Source of the DNA: Pseudomonadota bacterium
Lineage (GTDB): Bacteria; Myxococcota_A; UBA796; SXON01
Assembly (NCBI GenBank): GCA_005776735.1
Contig: SXOM01000071.1
Location: 1 to 14,256 of the forward strand
Direction of reading: 5' to 3'
DNA length: 14,256 nucleotides
A program made the position numbers and the translations under genes. Below the pieces are notes generated by a model. The model did not search any database, had not been told where the DNA came from, and was given only the letters and a program-made list of their open reading frames with translations. Below, in pieces: positions 1 to 6,427 of the stretch (position 1 is the stretch's first letter; every line of letters begins with the position of its first letter).

Positions 1-1
1 C

Positions 2-682
2 CGGATGGGCTTCAACAACGCCGGTGCCGTGGCGATGGCGGCGCGCCTGGCGCGCTTGCGGGACGCGGGCGGGTGGCCGTCGGTCCCGGTCGGCGTCAAC
101 CTGGGCAAGTCCAAGGTCACCCCCAACGAGGAGGCGGTGGCCGACTACCTGGACAGCGTGGGCTCGTTGCGCGGGAAGGCGGACTACTTCGTCGTCAACG
201 TCTCCTCGCCCAACACGCCGGGCCTGCGTGCACTCCAGGACAAGGAGCCGCTCACCCGATTGCTCGGAAGTGTCGTTCCCGCGGCGCAACGGACACCCGT
301 CTTCTTGAAGCTCGCGCCCGACCTCGAGGACGACGCCCTGGAGGAGGCGGTGGGCGTGGCGTTGGAGGCCGGCTGCGCGGGCATCATCGCCACGAACACG
401 ACGATCACCCGCCCCGGCGACACCGCGCGGCTGGACCAGTCGGGCGGGCTCTCGGGCACCCCACTGCGCCCGTTGGCGAAGCAGAAGATCGCGGTGGTCC
501 TGCGCGCCGTGGGCGGGCGGGCGCCGGTGATCGGCGTGGGCGGCGTGGGCACTGCGGACGATGTGCGCGAATATCTGGCGATGGGTTGCTCAGCCGTACA
601 GCTCTACAGCGCGCTGGTGTTCCAAGGGCCGGGGCTGGTGGCGCGGCTGCACCGGGAGCTGGCGGGCGGCGGGAAGGCGTGA
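2..682 (+). CDS. pyrD: Dihydroorotate dehydrogenase (quinone), class 2, 5'-truncated by window
   Basis: This enzyme oxidises dihydroorotate to orotate with FMN and passes the electrons to quinone, the fourth step of de novo UMP synthesis, at the membrane. The visible part is the C-terminal 226 or so residues of a family usually about 340 long, so the N-terminus lies left of the window. Family motifs appear in order: RMGFNNAG at the start, GVNLGKSKVTP, VNVSSPNTPGLRALQ (holding the catalytic serine typical of class 2 enzymes), FLKLAPDL, IATNTT, GGLSGTPLRPLA, then the FMN-phosphate loops GVGGVG and QLYSALVFQGP. The reading frame is intact to the TGA at 680-682. A hairpin follows directly, then a small exported-protein gene 48 bases on. 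The class 2 call rests on the motif set; the membrane-binding N-terminus cannot be seen. Confidence 0.95.
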   Translation, partial: RMGFNNAGAVAMAARLARLRDAGGWPSVPVGVNLGKSKVTPNEEAVADYLDSVGSLRGKADYFVVNVSSPNTPGLRALQDKEPLTRLLGSVVPAAQRTPVFLKLAPDLEDDALEEAVGVALEAGCAGIIATNTTITRPGDTARLDQSGGLSGTPLRPLAKQKIAVVLRAVGGRAPVIGVGGVGTADDVREYLAMGCSAVQLYSALVFQGPGLVARLHRELAGGGKA

Positions 683-683
683 C

Positions 684-699
684 CCGACCCTCGGGTCGG
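684..699 (+). terminator. Short hairpin after pyrD, possible weak terminator
   Basis: Directly after the pyrD stop codon the arms CCGACCC (684-690) and GGGTCGG (693-699) form a perfect 7-bp inverted repeat with a 2-base gap, or 6 bp with a 4-base loop. No T-tract follows, so it may only protect the mRNA 3' end or act as a weak or Rho-assisted terminator. Confidence 0.3.
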
Positions 700-730
700 A
701 TACGCCGTAGCCGGACCCCCGGAGCCCCCG

Positions 731-982
731 ATGCAAATCCTCCTCGCCTTCCCCCTCGTGTTCCTCCTGCTCGGCGCCGACGACTGCAACGTGGAGCCCG
801 ACCCGATCTACAGCTGTGAGTGTTGGACGGCGTCCAGCTCGCCGCTCACCATCGGCACCCCCAAGCCCTGCGCGAATTCCAGCGACGAGGCGCTGGGGAT
901 GGCGATCTCCGAGTGTTCGTCCGAGGTGGGAGAGACCTGCGACTGCACCTGCGAGGAGACCGACGCACACTGCGGGATCTGA
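731..982 (+). CDS. Small Cys-rich predicted exported protein (83 aa)
   Basis: No family is recognised. The N-terminus, MQILLAFPLVFLLLGADDC, is a hydrophobic stretch resembling a signal peptide, but it has no positive charge before the core. The residues before the first Cys (ADD) do not fit a lipobox, so a secreted or periplasmic protein is more likely than a lipoprotein. The mature part is acidic and holds nine cysteines, including SCEC and a CDCTC cluster near the C-terminus, which suggests disulfides or metal binding. A GGAG at 721-724, six bases before the ATG, supports the start. The same GGAG-C-rich spacing precedes the lipoprotein at 3832 and the GTG start at 6414. It sits 48 bases after pyrD on the same strand. 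A chance reading frame cannot be excluded in DNA this GC-rich. Confidence 0.55.
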   Translation: MQILLAFPLVFLLLGADDCNVEPDPIYSCECWTASSSPLTIGTPKPCANSSDEALGMAISECSSEVGETCDCTCEETDAHCGI

Positions 983-1046
983 GCCGCGGCCTTCACCGCA
1001 GGGGTGCGCTCGAGGGCGCCGCGCCGCGACCATCCGTGCCGGCGTG

Positions 1047-1077
1047 GCCGGCGCGCGGCGATCGCCGGCGCGCGGCG
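1047..1077. repeat. Tandem 14-bp GC-rich direct repeat
   Basis: GCCGGCGCGCGGCG occurs at 1047-1060 and again at 1064-1077, separated by ATC. The junction creates the palindrome GGCGATCGCC. The repeat lies between two convergent genes and directly before the parS-like site at 1078. It may be a small duplication; no function can be assigned. Confidence 0.6.
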
Positions 1078-1093
1078 CGTTCCACGTGGAACA
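1078..1093. promoter_or_regulatory. parS: parS-like centromere site (ParB binding)
   Basis: The sequence CGTTCCACGTGGAACA contains a perfect 14-bp palindrome, GTTCCACGTGGAAC (1079-1092). It matches the broadly conserved bacterial parS consensus TGTTNCACGTGNAACA at every specified position except the first base (C instead of T). ParB loads at such sites as a CTP-dependent clamp and directs chromosome segregation. The site lies in the gap between convergent genes, touching the threonine aldolase stop codon at 1094-1096, so it does not disturb coding sequence. It is the only match in the window. parS sites are usually clustered near the replication origin, so the window may be in the origin-proximal part of the chromosome; that is inference. 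Confidence 0.75.
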
Positions 1094-2104
1094 CTAGCCG
1101 CGCAGGCTCGCGAACACCTCGATCGCGCGGGCCACGCCCGCGTCGTCGACGTCGAGGTGGGTGACCAGGCGCACCCGATCGTGGGCGATGGCGATGGCGC
1201 CCACACCGGCCTCGCGCAGGCGGGCCACGAAGGCCGGGGCGTCGGCCACGCCGAAGTACAGGATGTTGGTGTCCGGCGCCGCCTCGACCGCGTACCCGGC
1301 CGCGGCCAGCGCCTCCCACAGGCGGCGCGCACGGGCGTGGTCGTCGGCGAGCCGGACGAGGTGATGATCGAGCGCGTACTCGGCGGCGGCGGCGAGCACG
1401 CCCACCTGCCGCATCCCGCCGCCGAGCATCTTGCGGAACCGGCGCGCCCGCTCGGCCACCGACCGCGAGCCGACCAGCCGCGAGCCCACCGGCGCGCCGA
1501 GGCCCTTGCTCATGCACACGTTCACGACGTCGAACGGGGCGGCGAAGTCCGCCAAGGCCGTGCCGCTGGCGACGTGGGCGTTCCACAACCTCGCCCCGTC
1601 GAGGTGGACGTGCAGGCCCGCCTCGTGCGCCACCGAGGCCAGCTCCCGACACCGCTCCACCGGCACCACGGCGCCGCCGCCGCGGTTGGAGGTGTTCTCC
1701 ACCGACAACAGGCGCGCCGGCGCGTGGTGGACGTTGGGCGGGCGGACCGCGGCGCGAACCGCGGCCGGGTCGAGCACCCCCCGCCGCCCCTGCACCAGCC
1801 GAATCGTCACGCCGCTCACCACCGCAGCGGCGCCCGCTTCGTAGTGGAACGGGTGGGCGTCGGCCTCCATCACCACCTCGTCGCCGGGTTCGGTGTACAA
1901 CCGGATGGCGACCTGGTTGGCCATCGAACCCGAGGGCATGAACAGGGCGTATTCTTTGCCCAAACGTTCGGCGACGCGCTGCTCGAGGCGGTTGACGGTT
2001 GGGTCTTCGCCGAAGACGTCGTCCCCCACCTCGGCCTCGGCCATCGCGCGGCGCATGCCCGACGTCGGTCGCGTGAGCGTGTCGGAGCGGAGGTCAACCC
2101 ACAT
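1094..2104 (-). CDS. ltaE: Low-specificity L-threonine aldolase (PLP-dependent)
   Basis: This cytoplasmic PLP enzyme cleaves threonine or allo-threonine to glycine and acetaldehyde and belongs to the aspartate-aminotransferase fold. The protein has 336 residues, a normal length for the family. Visible signatures are DLRSDTLTRPT at the N-terminus, EVGDDVFGEDPTVNRLE (25-41), the phosphate-binding PSGSMANQ (57-64), VENTSNRGGG (135-144), HLDGARLWNA (167-176; Asp169 should contact the PLP pyridine nitrogen) and CMSKGLGAPVGS (197-208), with Lys200 as the Schiff-base lysine. The motif usually read ENTHN is ENTSN here. The ATG lies inside the end of gpmI (11-base overlap), so the two genes are very likely co-transcribed and translationally coupled. 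Related beta-eliminating lyases such as phenylserine aldolase share this fold, so substrate range is inferred. Confidence 0.9.
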   Translation of the reverse strand: MWVDLRSDTLTRPTSGMRRAMAEAEVGDDVFGEDPTVNRLEQRVAERLGKEYALFMPSGSMANQVAIRLYTEPGDEVVMEADAHPFHYEAGAAAVVSGVTIRLVQGRRGVLDPAAVRAAVRPPNVHHAPARLLSVENTSNRGGGAVVPVERCRELASVAHEAGLHVHLDGARLWNAHVASGTALADFAAPFDVVNVCMSKGLGAPVGSRLVGSRSVAERARRFRKMLGGGMRQVGVLAAAAEYALDHHLVRLADDHARARRLWEALAAAGYAVEAAPDTNILYFGVADAPAFVARLREAGVGAIAIAHDRVRLVTHLDVDDAGVARAIEVFASLRG

Positions 2105-3680
2105 GTTTCACCAGGGAGGGCAGGTATTCGGGGGGCGCGGGGACCCCGCAGAGGTGCAGGAGGGTGCCGCCGATCGAGGCGATGCCGGCGTGGGGGACGT
2201 CGGCGAGCGCCCACCGGTGGGCGGCGTCCACGAGCACGAACGGCACCGGGTTGAGGGAATGGCTGGTCTTCGGCTTGGGCGCCCCGTCGACCAACAGCGG
2301 ACGTCCCTGCTTGTCGAGCTCCACCATTTCGTCCGCGTTGCCGTGGTCGGCGGTCACCAGGAGCACGGCCCCGACCTCGGCGCACGCGGCGGCCAGCGCA
2401 CCGACACACCGATCCACGCACTCGACAGCACGAATTGTGGCATCCATATTGCCTGTGTGTCCCACCATGTCGCCGTTGGCGAGGTTCAGGCGGACGTGGT
2501 CTGCTTCGCGGGCGCGGATGGCCGCGCACGTGCGGTCGGTGATGCGGCGGGCCTGCATCTCGGGGAGCTGGTCGAACGGCACGCGGTCGGACGGAAGCTC
2601 CTCGAAGGTCTCCAGGCGCTCGTCGAACCGACCGCTGCGGTTGCCGTTGAAGAAGTAGGTCACGTGGCCGAACTTCTGCGTCTCGGAGATGGCGAAGGTG
2701 CGCAGGCCCGCGGCGGCGAGCTGCTCGCCTACGGTGTGGTCGATGCCCGGGGGCGGGACGAGGAACCGTCGGGGGAGCTGCAGGTCGCCGTCGTACTGCA
2801 TCATGCCGGCGTAGGTGACGCGAGGGACAAGGCCGCGGTCGAAGGCGTGGAACTCGGGGCCCTCCTCGAAGGCGCGGGTGATTTCGATGGCCCGGTCGCC
2901 GCGGAAATTGAAGAAGCACACCGCGTCGCCCTCCTCGATCCGACCGACCGGTGCGCCATCGCGATGCACGACGAAGGGCGGCAACCACTGGTCGTCGACC
3001 TTGGGGTCGGCCGCGTAGGCGTCGCGGATGGCGTCGGAAGCGCGCGCACACGCCGGACCCACCCCGTGAACGTGGCAGGCCCACCCGCGCGCGACCATCG
3101 CCCAGTCGGCCTCGTAGCGGTCCATCGTCATGGACATCCGGCCGCCGCCCGAGGCGAACGACACATCCGAGCCGTGCGACATGTATCGCGCAAACTCGGC
3201 CTCGAGGGGCACGATCCAGGTCAGCGCGGAGCGCGCGGATACATCCCGGCCATCCGTGAGCGCGTGCACCCGGATGCGGCGGTGGCCGTCCTGGACGGCC
3301 CGCGCGACCATGGCCCGCAGGTGGTCGACATGGCTGTGCACTCCGCCGTCGGACACCAGCCCCAAGAAGTGCAGGGTGCGCCCGGTGAGCAGGTCGCCCC
3401 AGGCGGCGCTCCCGAACAGCGTGCCCGTGCGGAGCGCCCGCTCCACCAGCGTGGCGCCCTGGTCGACCACCCGCCCGGCCCCCATGGCGTTGTGGCCCAC
3501 CTCGCTGTTGCCCATGTCGGCGTCGCTGGGCAGGCCCACGGCCACGCCGTGCGCCTTGAGGAGCCGCCACGGGTGCGCGGCCATCAGCGCGTCGAGGTGC
3601 GGGGTGTCGGCCAGGTAGACCGCGTCGGTGGCGTCGCGCCGGCCCCAGCCGACGCCGTCGAGGATGCAGAGGACGACCAT
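2094..3680 (-). CDS. gpmI: 2,3-bisphosphoglycerate-independent phosphoglycerate mutase
   Basis: This cytoplasmic glycolytic enzyme interconverts 3- and 2-phosphoglycerate through a phosphoserine intermediate and needs two metal ions, usually Mn. It belongs to the alkaline phosphatase superfamily. The chosen ATG gives MVVLCILDGVGWG, the standard family N-terminus with metal ligand Asp8, and 528 residues, close to the usual 510-520. The open frame continues upstream but without family similarity. GNSEVGHNAMGAGRVV (57-72) holds the phosphorylated Ser59. Further on are SDGGVHSHVDHL, DGRDVSARSA, the substrate-side segment ending MDRYEADWAM, and the C-terminal metal-site motifs LVTADHGNADEM and KTSHS. 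Its stop overlaps the threonine aldolase start, forming a two-gene operon. Upstream it is divergent from the lipoprotein gene at 3832. The ribosome binding site is weak. Confidence 0.97.
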   Translation of the reverse strand: MVVLCILDGVGWGRRDATDAVYLADTPHLDALMAAHPWRLLKAHGVAVGLPSDADMGNSEVGHNAMGAGRVVDQGATLVERALRTGTLFGSAAWGDLLTGRTLHFLGLVSDGGVHSHVDHLRAMVARAVQDGHRRIRVHALTDGRDVSARSALTWIVPLEAEFARYMSHGSDVSFASGGGRMSMTMDRYEADWAMVARGWACHVHGVGPACARASDAIRDAYAADPKVDDQWLPPFVVHRDGAPVGRIEEGDAVCFFNFRGDRAIEITRAFEEGPEFHAFDRGLVPRVTYAGMMQYDGDLQLPRRFLVPPPGIDHTVGEQLAAAGLRTFAISETQKFGHVTYFFNGNRSGRFDERLETFEELPSDRVPFDQLPEMQARRITDRTCAAIRAREADHVRLNLANGDMVGHTGNMDATIRAVECVDRCVGALAAACAEVGAVLLVTADHGNADEMVELDKQGRPLLVDGAPKPKTSHSLNPVPFVLVDAAHRWALADVPHAGIASIGGTLLHLCGVPAPPEYLPSLVKHVG

Positions 3681-3722
3681 GGGGCCGCGTCTATCCGGTG
3701 GGGCCCGGCGGGGTGGTCGGGC

Positions 3723-3750
3723 TGTCTGGAGTGTCAGGCAGGCGTTGCCT
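3723..3750. repeat. Imperfect inverted repeats upstream of the sigma-54 promoter
   Basis: TGTCTG (3723-3728) and CAGGCA (3735-3740) form a near-perfect inverted repeat with a 6-base spacer. AGGCA (3736-3740) and TGCCT (3746-3750) form a second, overlapping one. They lie about 50-80 bases upstream of the -12 element at 3802. They could be binding sites for an enhancer-binding protein or a repressor, but short repeats like these are common by chance. Confidence 0.25.
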
Positions 3751-3789
3751 CGTCGGGACCGTCGCGCGCGTGGGCAAGCCGGCCCCGTC

Positions 3790-3804
3790 GGCACGCCCCT
3801 TGCA
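3790..3804 (+). promoter_or_regulatory. Sigma-54 (RpoN) type promoter for the lipoprotein gene
   Basis: The sequence GGCACG-CCCC-TTGCA matches the sigma-54 consensus TGGCACG-N4-TTGCW, with the essential GG (3790-3791) and GC (3802-3803) exactly ten bases apart; only the T before the GG is missing (C). Transcription would start near 3815, followed by a GGAG at 3823-3826 and the ATG at 3832. That leaves a leader of about 17 bases, consistent with a real promoter in the short divergent region between gpmI and this gene. Such promoters need an AAA+ enhancer-binding protein, which is not encoded here. Confidence 0.65.
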
Positions 3805-3831
3805 ACCCTCGTCGGGCACCACGGAGCCTCC

Positions 3832-4245
3832 ATGATCCTGTTCTTCGCCCTCGCCTGCTTCGACCTGCCGCCGGACTTCGAAAACGCCCAGCTCATCGAG
3901 GACTTCGTGCAGCGGGACTGCGAAGGGAGCGCCTACGACAGCGCGATCGCCCCGACGACCGCGAGCGTGGTGGCCAGGGACAGCGGCACCGAGGTCGCGG
4001 TCGGGCCGCTCGGGTTTCGCTGTGCGCAGAAGGTCCAGGGGTTCTGGGTGGGCGAGGGCGACGAGGTGAGCGTGCTCATCCAGCCCGTCGACATGAACCC
4101 CACCGAGGTGGCCGGCTGCGACTGCCTGTACGACGTGGACTTCACCCTGCCCACCACGACCTCGGCGGTGGCCGTGTACACCCGCGGGGACAACCTGAGC
4201 GGGCGCAGCGAGGCGACGCTCGAGGTCACCGGGCGGGTCGAGTAG
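3832..4245 (+). CDS. Small predicted lipoprotein (137 aa)
   Basis: No family is recognised. The N-terminus MILFFALACFDLPPDF has a very short hydrophobic stretch ending in LAC, which could be a lipobox with lipidated Cys9. The lack of basic residues makes the signal atypical. The mature part is about 128 residues, acidic and soluble-looking, and rich in Val/Thr stretches that suggest beta-strands. It has cysteines at QRDCEG, GFRCAQ and GCDCLY that could form disulfides. GGAG at 3823-3826 with a 5-base spacer decides the ATG. The open frame extends upstream to 3628, but that part runs antisense to gpmI and is not expected to be translated. It is preceded by a near-consensus sigma-54 promoter and is convergent with the acyltransferase gene. 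Expression is therefore probably conditional. Confidence 0.75.
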   Translation: MILFFALACFDLPPDFENAQLIEDFVQRDCEGSAYDSAIAPTTASVVARDSGTEVAVGPLGFRCAQKVQGFWVGEGDEVSVLIQPVDMNPTEVAGCDCLYDVDFTLPTTTSAVAVYTRGDNLSGRSEATLEVTGRVE

Positions 4246-4341
4246 GCGCGCGGCGCTCCCGGAGCCGCGGACCGCGCGCCGGCCCCCGCTCGCGTCGGGC
4301 GGGTCGCGGCGCGGGCCCCGCGTGCGGTTGGACCGGGTCGC
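4246..4341. other. GC-rich convergent intergenic spacer
   Basis: This 96-base spacer separates the convergent lipoprotein and acyltransferase genes. It is almost pure G+C, with several short self-complementary pieces such as GCTCC-C-GGAGC and CCGCGCGCCGG, but no clean terminator with a T-tract on either strand. Its string GGTCGCGGCGCGGGCCCC closely resembles the one after the anti-sigma gene near 10138-10153. Confidence 0.5.
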
Positions 4342-5190
4342 CTACGCCCCGATCGGACGGTCGCCGTCGCCGAACGCGGCCTCCGGATCGCGCAGGACGT
4401 CCGCGAAGGTCCGGATCACCTTCGCGGCGCGCACTCCGTCGATGAGCCGGTGGTCGAAGATGAACAACGCCGGGAGCATCGGCCGGACGGCGGGGACACC
4501 GTCGACGGGAACCACCTCGTCCTGGACGACGCTGGTGCCCCAGAACGTCCCCACCTGCACCAGCCGGTTGGGCAACTGAACGTCGGCACCACGAAACCAC
4601 ACGCCGTCGCCGGGTCGGATCGCGGCCCCGACGTTGCTCAACGCGGTGGTGACGCCCATCGAACGGTAGAAGACATCGCCGACGTAGGAGGTGTTGGCCG
4701 CCCGATCGAGCGCGTGGAGCGCCACCTTGAACAGGGTGTGCGGCGCCGCCTCGCCGATGCGAAAGATGGGCTTGATGAGCGGGTGTACCGGTTGGCCGCG
4801 GCGTTCGTCGAGGAGCCGGCGCGAGGTGCGCTCGGCGAGCTGCCGCACGGTCAGGGTCTCGACGCGCTCCACCGAGGTCATCGAGAGCTCCCGATCGGCG
4901 GCGGCGCTGCCGAGCAGGTTCACCGGCATCGCGATGCCGACGCTGTCGTGGAGCACGATGCGCTGCCCGATCACCCGACCGTTGGCGTAGGGGTGTGCGC
5001 GGAGGGTGCGCCCGATCGCGGCGGCGACGAGGTGGTTGAGCGACACGCGGGGCTCGGCCTGTGCGTTGATGCGCACGAGCCAGGCCCGCGCATGGGTGAC
5101 GTCCACCACGAAGTTGGCGGTGACGTAGGGGTTGTTCGGCGGGCCGAACCACCAGACCAGCGTTCGCCGGACGACGTTGGGCCGCGCCAC
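4342..5190 (-). CDS. Stand-alone E2-type (2-oxoacid dehydrogenase) acyltransferase domain protein
   Basis: The protein resembles the catalytic core of dihydrolipoamide acyltransferases (chloramphenicol-acetyltransferase-like fold, Pfam 2-oxoacid_dh). Evidence is ALSNVGAAI (183-191), matching the family SNxG strand, and IFDHRLIDGVRAAKVIRTF (244-262), containing the catalytic HxxxDG as His247 to Gly252. At 282 residues it is the catalytic domain only. There is no lipoyl domain and no E1/E3-binding peripheral domain, and no E1 or E3 genes lie nearby, so it is unlikely to be an ordinary pyruvate dehydrogenase subunit. Translation starts at a GTG directly after the TGA of the ATP-grasp gene upstream (0-base gap), indicating tight coupling. 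A role as an acyl-CoA dependent acyltransferase acting with the two ligases is inference; no substrate can be named. Confidence 0.85.
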   Translation of the reverse strand: MARPNVVRRTLVWWFGPPNNPYVTANFVVDVTHARAWLVRINAQAEPRVSLNHLVAAAIGRTLRAHPYANGRVIGQRIVLHDSVGIAMPVNLLGSAAADRELSMTSVERVETLTVRQLAERTSRRLLDERRGQPVHPLIKPIFRIGEAAPHTLFKVALHALDRAANTSYVGDVFYRSMGVTTALSNVGAAIRPGDGVWFRGADVQLPNRLVQVGTFWGTSVVQDEVVPVDGVPAVRPMLPALFIFDHRLIDGVRAAKVIRTFADVLRDPEAAFGDGDRPIGA

Positions 5191-6414
5191 TCAGCCGGCC
5201 CACACCCGGACGGTGCGCGCGACGTACTCGGTGACCTTCCGACACTCGTCGTAGTCCGGGTGGCGCAGGTGCATCCATGCGTGCCCCATGTAGCCGGCGC
5301 CGACGTCGGCGGTGCGGCTGCCGATGGCGGGCAGGTGCACCTCGCCGATGCACTCGCCGACCTCGCGCTGCACCTCTTCCAGCCCGGTGTACCCCTGGAT
5401 GCGCCCGTCCTGGTTGGGGCGCAGCGAGAGCAGGCTGGCGGAGAACCGACGGCTCGGGCGCGGCCGGGCCTGGCGCTGCACCAGGGCCTTGGCCCACTCC
5501 AGGTACAGGTCCATGTCGTTGGCCCAGCAGTAGAGGTCCCAGAATCGAACCCCTGGGGGCCGGGCGCCGATCTCGCTGAAGGCGAGACCCTTGGCGCCGA
5601 AGAACCACTCCATGTGGGTGGGGGAGGTGTGCAGCCCGAGCTCGTGGATGACCCGCCGACCCATGTGCTTGAGCTCGGAGTACCCGGGCGCGTCGACGCG
5701 GTTGGTGGTGATGACGTAGGGGTTGATCCACCGGGTGCGCATCGCCTCGAGCACGTTCGGGTAGTAGTGACATACGGCTTCGAACACCACTTCGCCGTTG
5801 ACGGTGAGCGTGTCGTAGAACCCCTCGTGGCCGGAGATGAACTCCTCCATCGTGACCTTCGCCGGACGCGCACCGAGGCCGGCCTCGGCCAGCGCCTGCT
5901 TGAGCTCGGTGTCGTTTTCGACCTTCGTGGTGCCCGACGCCCCGGCCCCGTCGCGGGGCTTCACGATCACCGGGTAGCCGACCTCCTTGACGAAGCGGAC
6001 CGCGTCGTCGACCGTCTCGACCTCGGCGTTGCGTGCACACGGGATGCCGCGGCTGCGGAGGAACTGCTTCATCACGAACTTGTCGCGACAGAGGTTGACC
6101 TGCTCGGGCGTGAGACCGGGGATCGTGCACGCCGCGCGCGCCTTCGCGGTGGGCGTCATGATCGCCTCGACCGTACACTCCAGGCGGTCGACCCACTCGC
6201 GGCGCTGGATCTTGCGCACGCAGTCGATGAGCGCCCCTTCGTTGGCCATCGAGGGGATGTGCTCGTAGCCGTGCAGCCAGCTCTTGAGCTCGGAGTCGAG
6301 GTACTCGACCGGGGTGTCCCCGATGCCGGTGACCTTGGCGCCGATCTGGTGGAGGGCGCGGACGAAGAAGCGTTGGTTGGCCGGGAAGTTCGGCGCCATG
6401 AACAGGACGTGCAC
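5191..6414 (-). CDS. ATP-grasp ligase B (carboxylate-amine ligase type)
   Basis: This 407-residue ATP-grasp enzyme is predicted to activate a carboxylate as an acyl phosphate and couple it to an amine or thiol. An N-terminal Rossmann-like part begins MHVLFMAPNFPANQRFF. Then come CRDKFVMKQFLRSRGIPCAR (Lys112), GYPVIVKPRDGAGASGT (Lys152, with the glycine-rich ATP loop), MEEFISG (Glu190/191), THMEWFF (Glu269) and FSEIGARPPG (Glu281, a metal/ATP ligand). The GTG start at 6414 is chosen because a GGAG (complement 6420-6423) sits five bases upstream. The next in-frame ATG, at residue 6, would cut into the first strand. It begins 13 bases after the paralogous ligase gene and its TGA abuts the acyltransferase GTG. 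BacD-like or carnosine-synthase-like amino acid ligases are the nearest functional analogies, from motif style only. Substrates are unknown. Confidence 0.88.
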   Translation of the reverse strand: MHVLFMAPNFPANQRFFVRALHQIGAKVTGIGDTPVEYLDSELKSWLHGYEHIPSMANEGALIDCVRKIQRREWVDRLECTVEAIMTPTAKARAACTIPGLTPEQVNLCRDKFVMKQFLRSRGIPCARNAEVETVDDAVRFVKEVGYPVIVKPRDGAGASGTTKVENDTELKQALAEAGLGARPAKVTMEEFISGHEGFYDTLTVNGEVVFEAVCHYYPNVLEAMRTRWINPYVITTNRVDAPGYSELKHMGRRVIHELGLHTSPTHMEWFFGAKGLAFSEIGARPPGVRFWDLYCWANDMDLYLEWAKALVQRQARPRPSRRFSASLLSLRPNQDGRIQGYTGLEEVQREVGECIGEVHLPAIGSRTADVGAGYMGHAWMHLRHPDYDECRKVTEYVARTVRVWAG

Positions 6415-6427
6415 GGGGGCTCCGGAG

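Noticed and set aside
1057..1066. GGCGATCGCC palindrome as a cyanobacterial HIP1-like site
   Set aside because: It is a single occurrence formed by the junction of a tandem repeat; gene content does not suggest a cyanobacterium.
1004..2254. Long plus-strand open frame opposite the threonine aldolase gene
   Set aside because: It is a shadow frame from high GC, with low-complexity Arg/His/Gly-rich translation and no motifs. The minus-strand gene has clear catalytic residues.
2661..2666. Second CACGTG as a possible parS core inside gpmI
   Set aside because: The flanks are not palindromic and do not match GTTNCACGTGNAAC. The CACGTG at 14167-14172 fails for the same reason.
1893..4445. 850-codon plus-strand open frame opposite gpmI
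   Set aside because: The translation has no recognisable domain and runs antisense to a clear GpmI. It also crosses the lipoprotein gene in another frame.
4342..5190. Ordinary pyruvate or branched-chain dehydrogenase E2 subunit
   Set aside because: No lipoyl or subunit-binding domain, and no E1 or E3 genes nearby; only the catalytic domain is present.
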